This document shows, piece by piece, positions 31,530 to 43,500 of a stretch of 64,000 nucleotides of DNA; positions within the stretch are counted from its first letter, which is position 1; each line of letters begins with the position of its first letter. The notes below the pieces were generated by a model that saw only the letters and a list, made by a program, of their open reading frames with translations, was not told the origin of the DNA and ran no database searches. A program made the position numbers and the translations under genes. The DNA is from Astropecten irregularis (lineage: Eukaryota; Echinodermata; Asteroidea; Paxillosida; Astropectinidae). The DNA lies in contig OZ020259.1 in the NCBI GenBank assembly GCA_963971285.1, forward strand, positions 6,820,001 through 6,884,000, given 5' to 3'.

Positions 31530-34042
31530 GTTGTGGCTTTTCATTGAAGCTGAAGCTCTGTATTCATTTTCTTCGCGTTCTGCATGAACGAACGTGTGAG
31601 GGGTCTCTGGCGTGCGAAACTGAATTGTCAACCTGAAAACAACCGTAGTGACAAGACCGCTCACAGCCACATTTCGTCAAATAACATTACACCAATGTCT
31701 TCGATTACGTTGAAATCTAGGCAGGGCCCAGAGGAACAAGAAACGAAATTATAATTATATTTTCACCACATTTTATCGTTTAATATTAATAATTTTACGA
31801 CTCAGGTTGATTAAGACTACGGTGAGTCGACCACTTCGCTTCATTTTCATGTTTCTTGCGGTGTTAAATAAGTGTGCAGCGTAGTTAATTATTGTGCAAA
31901 TATAAACGCAGTACTACGATAAAAATGTCTTTGTCCACATTTGTGACACTGTCAGCATCGACCTTAATAATACTTTCCAAAAATTCAGATATTTCCGAAA
32001 TTTAATAAACCTCACTGTACTACACAGCCTTAAATCAGGCAAGTCAATGGCTTGATCATAATGGGCAAGCAAAACGTCCTTACCATCTTCTTAGGTGCAT
32101 AATCTGAAAGATCGAATCAGTTATGGTCTACAACAAAGTCTGCATGGGCAATGTACACAGGTTTCGGACTTTGAGCATCACGTGGTGCATTAACTGACGA
32201 ATGACCGAGTCTGGTTTTGGGCTAGAAACGGAATCGTAGACCTGACAATTTAAAAGAAATATGCTGAAAGATGTCACAGAATGTCACAGCAAATTTATCA
32301 AAATATCATTCATATAATCTAAAGACTGTGAAATTGATCTTACTCTTGCCATGAAACACATGCATCATTATAATTAAAGGTGTAATGCATGATTGGTAAC
32401 GGCCTCAGAACAGCAACCACACGTTGTCTAATTCAGGCATGAAATGATAAACCTGTGAAAATTTTAGCACAATCGGACATCATTATTCTGAGTCACAAGA
32501 AAATTGCGAAAAACCGGCTCAATATCTCTTATTTAAACATAACGAAAGGTTTTGATCTTACCCCGAGATCAAATGTTTCGGTCTTTGTTTTACGAATGGA
32601 TTACAGCATTTCAGCTGGAAATTTTTACCGGTATGTTTCTACCAGCCTCATCAACATGCCCTGAAAGTTTTTTCGTAAATCTGTGAACATTTCTGTTTGG
32701 TATGTTACCAATCCTGCACTGTACATTTAAGTATCTTTGGTATGTCGACACTTACATTGGTTGCAAAAGGCTACATCAAGATACATCATTTCACAAAATC
32801 ATCATTATGTACATAACATGTAAAATAGTGATTGTGAATTATTGTAAAATCGTCCTCTTATTTACCTATCTGAGTGTTTTACAATTAATATCATAAATAG
32901 AATTAAAACATTAATGAAAGCAGTATTCTTTGTATAGTTTCCTTGTTATTTTGACTAAATAATATTACAGGAGCATTCTATCAGTGATTTTAAAATGTCA
33001 CAGGTATCGTATATCATTGGTAATGTTATCATTATAGAAAGGAATGGGAATCCTTTCCCATTATATAGTTTGAAGAACTTTAAAAAAATATCGTATTCGT
33101 TGTGAACTTTTTTAAAAGTGAGGTCTTTGTGTTGGGAACTTTTAATTTGTGTGCAAGTCCCTATGGTTTGATTCCCATTTATGAAATCAAAATATACTGG
33201 TGCAATATTTGTCGTGCTTTTGGGTGTTTATGTTTTAATTTCTGTGCGATTTAGAATAGTGCGCCTCCAAGAGTTTGCAACGCGCTGGCCAATCACAGGG
33301 CACGGCATTTGTCGACCCAATGCACATCTTAAAATGTTTAACAGATTCCGATTAAAATGCCCAGATTGCAGTTTCATGCATATGACAATATTTCACAGAG
33401 AAACGTTTTCTTCAGAAATATTGCTTTTACTAATACGGGCTTTTTGAATAGTAAGCTCTCAAAATGGTACTTGAAAGTGGTATAGTGGATCATGTAACGT
33501 TACAACGATCTCCCATACCTGTGCATAATTATAGAGTTAGTAATTCTTAGCATGTAAAGTGTGAAAATTAACGTTTGCTGAATTATTTACTGACAATAAA
33601 TTAGTTCATAGATACATCGTTATTCACAAGACATGGACTTTCTTATTAAAAGTACAAATAAAATATACACGTTTACTTCCCTATGTCATGTATTTCGCAT
33701 GCAATTTCTAATTCAACTCGTGTCTTCACACCAAAACAGTATCCGTAAAAGTCCACGCCAAAACGTTCGATTGCTTACACCTGAACATCAACAGCGTAAT
33801 ACACTGCAGCTGCGACTGCGACTGCCAAGGAGGCCTACCTTCGAGCATTTAGATATGTTATTAATGAACTTAACGTTTAGGCAGAAAGGTCGATAAGCCT
33901 AGAAATTCTAAGAGCAGGAACTTTCGTTCTGCTTTCGAAGAGAGAACGTACAACAACTAGACCGAAACCAGACAGGGGAAAACATAAGAAAGGCTTCCAT
34001 GTTTTTGTGATGTTTCTACTTCTAGTGGGTAACCACAATCCT
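31530..34042. other. Intergenic between convergent genes B and C
   Basis: AT-rich. Holds a mosaic MITE (32374-32730) and an M3 fragment near 33250-33345 (TAGTGCGCCTCCAAGAGTTT, GCCAATCACAGGGCACGG). No TM6-7 exon for gene B was seen on the plus strand. Confidence 0.6.
32374..32730 (+). repeat. Mosaic MITE: M2-type left half, M1-type right half
   Basis: Left TAATGCATGATTGGTAACGG matches M2. Right CCCTGAAAGTTTTTTCGTAA, CTGTGAACATTTCTGTTTGG and TGTACATTTAA match the M1 end. Confidence 0.6.
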
Positions 34043-34268
34043 GGGGCCAATTTCGTAGAGCTGCTTGAAGCACCAAATTTGTTTAAGCATTAAAAGTCTT
34101 CCTTGATCAAACAGGATTGCCAGCTAAATGTTCATGTGATGTTTACTGCTTTTGACCTGTATTCGGTCATTGTTTACAGAGCAATCATGATGAGTTTTGG
34201 CTGGCATACTAAATTGTATTTACCAAGGTGTTTGGTGCTTAAGTACATTTTGGTGCTTAAACAGCTCC
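34043..34268. repeat. Inverted-repeat element (GGGGCCAATTTC family), copy 1
   Basis: Begins GGGGCCAATTTCGTAGAGCT and ends GGTGCTTAAACAGCTCC, only 13 bp from the gene C stop codon. Any gene C 3' UTR would run straight into it. Similar copies at 34553-34810 and 36452-36686. Confidence 0.7.
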
Positions 34269-34281
34269 CTGGTAAACATGA

Positions 34282-34503
34282 TTATTGGCTTGCAGTTATA
34301 GAGATATCAAAGGTCGATGTCTGAGTACCAGTTTTTGATTGGCATGACACGGATCTTGATACCATTGCGATATCGTCCGGCTCGGCTTGCCGTTTGCGTC
34401 TCCATCGACCGAGAAAAATGCAGCACACTTGACTCGTATACGGTCCAATGATTGTACGAACCTCATCACGCCAAACGCAAAGCAGAACGAACACAATAAA
34501 CCC
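34282..34503 (-). CDS. Gene C last exon: TM7 and C-tail
   Basis: Acceptor TCTTACAG, then GFIVFVLLCVWRDEVRTI (TM7 into helix 8), a CC pair, basic GRWRRKRQ and a Ser/Thr-rich tail ending in SITASQ and TAA at 34282-34284. The tail is short (about 55 residues) with no recognised PDZ motif. Confidence 0.88.
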   Translation of the reverse strand, partial: GFIVFVLLCVWRDEVRTIIGPYTSQVCCIFLGRWRRKRQAEPDDIAMVSRSVSCQSKTGTQTSTFDISITASQ

Positions 34504-37500
34504 CTGTAAGACAAAACGAGAAAATATTATCATTTTCCCTATAGTTATACCAGGGGTCAATTTCATAGAGCTGCTAAGCACCAAAATTGCTTAAGCACCA
34601 AAATCCGTAGTGAATGGAATCAGTATGCCACCCAAAAGCCTTGTGAGCATAACATTCCCTGTGTATGTTATGCTCAACAAACAAAGGCCGAATACAAGTC
34701 GAAAGCAGTAAACATCACATGAAAATGTGGTTGGTAATTATGTTTGATCAAGGAAGACTTTTCATAATGAAGTAATTTTTGTGCTTAAGCAGCTCTATGA
34801 AATTGATCTCAGCTTGAGAAAACAAGTTTCTGACTTTCCTTTTTAAATGTTCGCTTAGCAAGACATTCAATCCAAATATAAGAAAGCAATCAAAAATAGC
34901 AAAACCATCATAGCTGGCCAGATACAGCCATACAATAACTAACTAATAACAAAATTAAGAAGCCAAGTACAGATTAATAGAAAATACTATTGACCGTATT
35001 AAGTAGCTCAAAAAATAACCAACAGCCAATCTATTTGAAAATTATACTACAAGTAATAAACTGTTGCAAACTGTTCATCAACCAACGTATTCTTGGATCG
35101 TGCGCGTAGCATTGTACATAAATACGGGATGTGTCACCTGTCGCGTCTCGCACAGTGCGCGGCGCAGTTCACCGAGTAACATCAGGGGCCGATTTCACAA
35201 AGCACTAAGATTGATCTTAAGTGTGAATTCATCTTAAATGCTAAGCAAAATGTGATGTCACAATACTAATAACAATGGTGATACTAAACAACTCATCTTG
35301 AAATTAATCTTAGTGCTTTGTGAAATTCAGCCCAGGGTACGGATTTTTTGACTCCAGTAAAGATGGCGGCTGCAGCATGTGCGTCCACTCCGAAATAACG
35401 ACAACGCGCACATCTAGTTTTTTTTTTTTTTTTTAATCTATAACTGGAACGTTTTATTACCTGCAAGAGGTTGAAGAGATAGAAGACCAGCCGAAGCACA
35501 AACGTTGCACCAGTGATTGCCAGATATCCCAAACCCCAAGACAGTCCTAAGAGGGCGGAGATACCGACAGCATTCTGGAGGCGTTTGGTGATCGTCCGAG
35601 AGCGGGATACCCTTCGTAGGACCAAGACAGAGGTGACGAAGTTATGGAGGACGGTTACACCAATGGGAGCAAAGAGACTAATGTACATCACCACACCAAG
35701 CCGAAGGAAACAACTGCACACAAAAACCAAATATTTCTTATAGATGTTGAAAAGAATCTTTAAGTTATAATACATGATTGGTAAAAGTCACAGAACAACA
35801 CTCCACTTTTGTCTAATCAAACATTATGAAATAATAATCCTGGGAAAATTTCAGCTCAAACGGACATGTGAATCACGTGAAAATAGCGAAGACCTGACTC
35901 AATGTTTTTATAAAACATAAAGAATGTTTTCGTCTTTGTTCGACTAATTTCGGGATAAATACACAATTTCAGGCGGAAATGTTTGGAAGACATGTTTCTA
36001 CCAGCACTATCTTCATATCCTGAAAGTTATACGTAAATCTGTGAACATTAAGCTATGTTACCAAAGTATGATAGTACCTTTAGGTACAGGCTTTTTGTTC
36101 GATCACACGACACTGCTCGACCAATAATATCGAACCTTTTTAATACAATATCTCCACACTGCCCAACTTACCAAAACTCATTGTTGTAATGATCTGAAGC
36201 AACTGCGAATGTAGTCCCAAGAATTATGAGTGGAGAGCCTTTAGGATTCAATGAAATGTGAATGGACATCAAAAGTCGTCAGGTTTTGTGTGCACATTCA
36301 AACTTGAAGTAAATGATAATAGATAATAACCTTTAATTGAGATATTCAGATGTTCAGATGCTTGCGAGAGTGTTAGTGAGGATTGAAATATAATGCTGAT
36401 TTGCAAATTTTGCAACCGAACAGAGCTAGCTGACAGAATAGGATATGACATGGGGCCAATTTCACGGCGCTGCTTAGCACACAAATTTGCTTCGCACAAA
36501 TATGTCTTGCCCGGTAAAACAAACCCATCATTGAACATTTCGTTTGATATTCATGGTCAGTGAACAACAGCCAAAGAACAATCACAAGCGGTACACAGCA
36601 CATGGACATTGGTTGTTAATCCTGTTTTTTAAGACAGAAAAGTTATGTTTAGCAAATGTGCTAAGCAGCACCGTGAAATTGGCCCCAGCATTAAGCAGGA
36701 TACAGCTCAGTAAACGTTATAGACCGACTGTTTTCCTAAGGTTCGAATCTCACGACTGTACGTTTTAAAATAATAAACATTCAGGGGTCGATTTCACGAG
36801 GCCCAACAATCGATCGTAACTCGAGTTACGATCGATAACCCATCGTATCCTACGTAGGGCTCCAAGTCCTGCGATTGATAGTAGACCTAAGTTAGGAAGA
36901 GTTTGGTGAAATCGACCCCTGGACTTATTCCTTACCCCATGCAACGAGGCTAGCCTTCAGCATATAAAAGGATGAGTCCCCTCGACTCGTCATGCAGGAG
37001 TGGATGTTCCTGAATTCAACTGCTAGCCAAATCACGGTAGTCAGAGCCAAGTAGTGGAGTAAAGCAGCCACAGTCATACAACCAACTCCTGGCCCCTTCG
37101 GTGTTCAAGTGACAAAACTGCATATCAATATCTTGCAAAAAAGGCTTCCGATATGAATGCACGGGAACAGTTTCAGATACATCTGTAATGACTTGGTAAT
37201 TTGGTTGGTAATTACTAGCTCAATAATGAGGCTCTCGAGCTGCAACATGTACTTAATTAATTGCAACACTTAGATGACATTTTCATTCTCAAAATTCCAA
37301 GTATATCATGACTTGCAGCGCTAGAAGGCACCCGAGGTGGCATTAGAATAACTGCAAGGGGACGGTTGCAGACACATTTTCTTGCTAAAATTGGCAATTA
37401 CTCTCTCAATAATGAGGCTATAGAGCTGAAACCTGTACTTAAATGTAGCCACAGATGATCCCTACAGAACGGCATCAGTTTAGCCACATTTAACAGACAT

Positions 37501-40500
37501 TTGGTATTCTTAAAATTCGCATAGTATAGCATGACTTGCAGTGCTAGAAAGCAGCCAAGCTGGCATTGCAGAGTCTTCAGAACTTTGTGCATTCTCTAAA
37601 TACGCTAGACAACCAAATTACTCACCCTAATATGGTCGAATCCTGCACGAAACACGACATGCAACATCATCAAGGACACGCAGAAGCTGACTAGAATCTG
37701 TCGTGATCTGCTAATCCATACCTTCCTGCAAGTGGGAAACAAGAGACCAAGCCAGTAAGCCCTCCCATAAAATGTTCGGAGTAAGGGGGGCCTGATAACG
37801 TTTTGATCCTAGCAGGATCTTTCTAAAGGCTATCATGATCTTCCACAAAGGGTAAAACTTTAGGCTTAAAGAAATATCCTGCTAGGATCGAAACGTCAAG
37901 CCCTCCTAACTCCAAGCAAATTATATGACACGAAAAATATTTTATGAAGCGCCTTTCCAAGAAGATCAAAGCGCTGTACATTATTATTATCCCTGATTAT
38001 CGGGCCATAATTTAAATTCCTGAAACCCTCTTAACTCCCTAGGGGAGCATACAGCCCTGGCTACTGTAAAGCGCACAGAGGCTAATCAAACCACACAGTC
38101 ATCTCTACCCTCGCAGGTACCCATTTACACCTGAGTGGAGAGGAGCAATATGTGACAAAGCGTCTTGCCCAAGGACGCAAGCACCACTTGCCTATGACTG
38201 GATTCGAACCCACAATCTCTAGATTGACCAAAGGATCTTGAGTTCGACACTCCAGACCACTAGGCCACAGCACCCGACAATGATGGGTGCTTTAGGTAAA
38301 GAGAAGTATTCATTCGCTGTCTTACCTAATGCCAATGTATACAACTGTCGTTACAGCCAGGAATGTGATGGTGAGTAGACAGCCAACCTGGCTGATTTTA
38401 GTTTCCTTCTGGTTACGGGGAGGAACAACTGTACCAGCTCCCTGGTCTCTGACATCCTTTACATAAAAACCAACGAAGACAAAGTAATCAGTATGAGCAA
38501 ATCATTTGGCTGCAGAGGAATCAAATAAGCAAACCCTAATTTTTTACGTACCACGAGGACGGCAAAGTTGGCTACGTGGCTACAATTGCAAGCCACTGTG
38601 GTAGCTGTCCGCTCTACAAGCTCACATCCCATTGTAGACCAGTCCCCGACCCCGTCATTCTGATCAAAGTCCCAGAAGACACACTGGATGCTGGTTCTAT
38701 TTGCCTCAGTTTTCTTTATGGTCGGTGCCTTTTTAAGAGGTAAATACAAACAAGGTAATGGTTTCCAGGAATCTGTAAAGGTATACAACTTAGTATTAAT
38801 CTACATAATTATCCTTGTACAAATTGAAGATACTGCTGGATATAAGAGCCTGAAATGTTCTTCTGTAGTATAACCATACCCTGAATGTAATAAGCACCGG
38901 TTCCGTCAGATTAATCAAATCAACCCCCATCACTGACAGCGAGGTCACAGATCCGGCGATCCAAAGACTGCGACCTTTATCTTCATGAGATCTTCTGATC
39001 GTCTCCGACTGGAACAAGGTGTCATCAGCATAGACGATGAAACTGGCTCTCAACGGGGCATAGCTGTTGTCTAATAAGAAAGCATTTTCTCAAATTACCA
39101 CCGAGGACAATAATTATAGTATCACTTAATTATCATACTTCGTGGGGTTCGGAGAGTGAGTATTCTATTTCGATTCTAAAGTTGTTGACTAAATGAAAGC
39201 TTCCCACCTCCAATACGCAGTCTTTTACTTTTATGTTGAACACGGAGGGATCTTTTGAGTTGCACTGATTGGGATGAAGGGTCTAGACAAGGCAATGCTG
39301 CACTGCATGGGCCTCTTCTCCACACTCATCCCATCTGGCCATGGCAACTTTTGATCGCCCTGTTCCTGTTCTAAGGTGATTGAGTGCCTTCCACTGGACC
39401 CATGGTGCTTCTGAACCTGGAGGGAGGGCTTCAGAAGGAACCAACAAAAGGGACAAAACATAAGTACACTAACCATTGTCAGATGGAAGCAAGTCGACGA
39501 GATTAGCTGGTAATTTGATGGATGCTACCACATTCTCAGATATTTCACTGGTATTAATGAAGACCTTAACATCAGTCCCAGCCAGACTGCCTTCTGCAGG
39601 TTGTTGGTTGGGTGACTGCTGTTGTACCAACACAAAGGTGACACCATTTTCAGCAAGCATCCAGTCTAGAGTGACCGCCTCAATATGGATGGTGTCCTGA
39701 CGTATGCTGACCTGACCTCCCTGCTGGAGACTGAAGGTGACCTGATCCTCTACGGATCGGATGATGGCCGAGGAGCTTGCACTACTAGTAATGGAAACGC
39801 CTGGGTTCGTATCAATACTAGTGATGATATTGTTGACAGTTTCAATAACCAACTCTGTAACCTACAACGGAAAAGATATTATGTTATGCGGTCATGGGAA
39901 CGATCAATAAGAATCTGTAGTTCTGTACCCTAATTCATATTTCAAGTATCAAATAGATGGCATGATCCCAGTGGTACATCAACAGGTGACCAGGACTGTC
40001 TGTGTGACCAAAATAGTAAGACTACTTCAATAGTGCTTCAATAGCGGATAATACTTTTCATCTAATGCACGAAGCTTTGGTTCACAAGAGGTAAACATAT
40101 GCTTCTTCTCATCGTCTTTCCCAAAATAGATTCTTCAGGCTTTTGAGCTACAGTGCCTAGAATGCTTTTGAGGAATCCTTGACATCATAACCAGAGATAA
40201 ATAAGAAAGATGATTATTTATGACAATCAAGAATGAGAGTCATACCTTTATGTCTCCGATTCTGGTATTGACGATGTTCATCAAGACACCGGAAGGTACG
40301 CCAACATCTTCTTCATCAAATGACCTAGACGTGCGATTGGCCAGGAAGGCAGCAACCTCGAGGACATTCCCCTCAGTCACCTCAATCTAGAAGCAAGAGC
40401 GCATTCACTGGTACAGAGGAATTCAACAACATCGTGGTAGGACCTCCCACGGCCCTGAGCCATCGCATTGACTCATTGTCAAGTTGACATGGGTTCGTTC

Positions 40501-43500
40501 CCTGCTGATGGCGGCCGTTTGGAGGACAACCGTCCAATCAATCACTGAATTTTTATCACAAGACAAAACGTCGACTGCCTGGACAATGACCAGTAACCAT
40601 TGACAATCTCTAAACTATGCATTGAACATTCTATAGGACGCCAATGATGCAATAGCTTTGCAAAAAAAAAAATGTTTTAAAGGTGCCATCAAATAGTTGT
40701 GACATAATGTTTGAACTTAAATCTTCTACAAATTTGAACGTTGACAGGCATGATGCCAGTCACGTTGTAAACATACACATTGCAATTACCTTTAAAACCT
40801 CGGCGAGAGACAACTTATCCCGATGTGAACCACAACTGTGAATGTCAATATGATCCTCCCACTGAACAAAACCAGCATCCACGATTGAACAATTCCTGAA
40901 GGAGAAAGGTCGGCCAGCTGTAGGTATCAATTATTGATACAAAAACGGTGTCAGTTTAGCCATTTTACCTTGATTGTGAACAAAAACAACATGAGCAACA
41001 GCAATAGTGGAGCAATAGCAAATATGGGGTGCTGTGGCCTAGTGGTCTGGCGTTTCATACTCAAGAACTTGGGGTCAATTTACAGATTGTGGGCTTGAAC
41101 CCAGCCATGGGGTTTATAGTGGTGCTTGCATCCTTTGGCAAGACGCTTTGTCACATACTGCTCCTCTTCACCCAGGTGCAAATGAGTACCTGTGAGGGTA
41201 GAGATGGCTTTGTGCTTGATTAGCCTCCGTGCGTGCGCTTATAGCAGCTGGGCTGTATACTCCCCATGGAGTTGAGATGGTTTCAAGAATGTTAATGTAG
41301 CCCAGTGACCAGGGGACAATAATCTGCGCCTTTGAATGGTACTTAACAAGATTCTGTGCGCATAACAAAATGATGTAATATCATTGTTATTATTATGAAC
41401 AAAAACAACATCAGCAGCAGCAATAGAGGTACAAATACGAACCGTTTGTGGTCATCAGCGGGCACCGCGCGATAGAAACCGCCGTCGACTCTTGGAGAGT
41501 CACTGGCCAGATTAGACCATCGGGACTCGTATCAGACGGGCAGAATCCTAAAAAGCAACAAAATACACACTGTCATTTATTTCTGGTAAGAAAACCAAGC
41601 GATTCCCAAAAAGCACCCTAAGTGCTGTTGATCTAAATCCTGAAGAAATCTCATTGGAAGATGATGAGAAGGTACTTTTAGAGGTGGGAGGCAACCCTCC
41701 CAGCGTTATTCTCAGTAAAACCCCACGGAATCAGATAATCACTGGAAGCTCAATCCAATTCATGACCGCCTGTACCTGGACGTGGGCCACCAGAGAAGAA
41801 AGGAACCGCTATGCCAGCCGGAGTCCCCTAATAATGTAAGGGGACCCAGGCACGCCTTGTACTGTGTCTCAAAACAAGCAAAATAAGGACACAGATAAGC
41901 GAATTTCGCCAAACGTTTGTGCAGTGTCCGCCCTTTAAAAAAACAAATTCATGAATGAGACGTCACAAGTCACCTTTGATGGTCACATAGAAGGAGCAAC
42001 GTAATTCCAGGCCATGCATTGGGAACCACTGCTGGTAGCTTACTTCATGGGTTCCAATCCGTAACGTGGCCCTGGGATTGGTACTGGCGGTGAAATTTAT
42101 TGGTCCATCCCAGCCGGTTAGAACCGGTTCCAGCCAATTCACACTGGTTCCAGTTGAGCCTGGACTGGCTGAGGCTGTCGTGTTTGCTGGACAGACGATA
42201 TCCACCACTACAACAACAACAAAGTTTAGTTTTAGATAATAACAGAAGTAAAAGGAAGCTTTCTCTATTCATAAAGATGGCATAACCAACTAAGGCTGGG
42301 TAAACAAAAGTTGGAGGGAAATTGTTCACACAAACCTGTTACTGTCACAATGAAATCACAAGTATGTCCATTCCAAGAACCGTCCGTGGCATAGTACGTC
42401 ACTTTAGAAACTCCTACTGAGAACGTCCCAGTACCATTTTGGACGCAGTTGCTAGTTGCAAAGCAACTAAATGTGACGTGAGCAGGACCCGAGTTATCAG
42501 TGATGATCGGAGGGATCCAGCTGTGCGACGACTGATTGGACGAGGAGGTGACCGGTACAATGACGTCATCAGGGCAACCAGTGAACGTTGGAGGTTCGGT
42601 ATCTACAAAGGGATGACAAAGAGATATCATGGGAGTCGCTAAAATGAATTTAAAAGTTGATCCAGGACATAAATCTAGATTCGATTTCACGAAGCCCCAT
42701 TATGATAACCAATCGTATCCTATGACTTATATGTAGGTCTGCAATGCATAATGTCCTACGATTGGTCTACCCAGGGGTCGATTTCACCAAACTCTTCGTA
42801 ACTTACTATCAATCGTAGGACTTTTGATGCATTGAGGTCCTTCGTGGGACATGCCCCCTACGATGGGTTATCCTTCGTTACTCGAGTTACGATCGATCGT
42901 AGGGCTTCATGAAAAAGACCCCAGGACTGTCTACTTAAGAAGTAGCTTACCAATAACAGTTATGAACATGTCACACGTTTCCTTGTTACCGGATCCATCT
43001 ACTGCAGTGTACCGTAACACGTAAGGAGGACTCGTCAGATTCAAAGTGATGACGTCATCGACGGAGTACTGCGGTTCACCCAGGTCGACAGTGACGGTAA
43101 CCGAGGCATAGGTGTCGGACACAAAAGCTGCACCAGGTAGCGAAAATGTTGCAAAGTCCTCACCGGAATCGGTAGGAAGGACTTGACTAGCGGGACACGT
43201 AATGATAGGAGGCAAGTTATCTGCCGTAAAAGACCAATGAGAGAGGAAGGATTTTAATTAATGCTTACAACTTCTTCTATTGTTTCATAATTATTTCAGG
43301 TAGAGTATAGACACAATAGCAAATACTGTCAATTTGAGCAACAACACCACAAAAGCAAACTTAGATCAAAATCATTAACCATTTGGTGAGAGGGGTGTGG
43401 AAGAGAGCAGAATATTCCAATAGGGGCAATTGACAGAAGTGCGCCACCAAGAGTTTACAACTTGTGGCCAATCACAATGCACAGAATGTGTCTACCCCAT

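Noticed and set aside
40895-41443. Donor GTTCGT for the first HormR exon
   Set aside because: It would put a stop in the next exon; the donor four bases further (GTATTT) keeps the frame.
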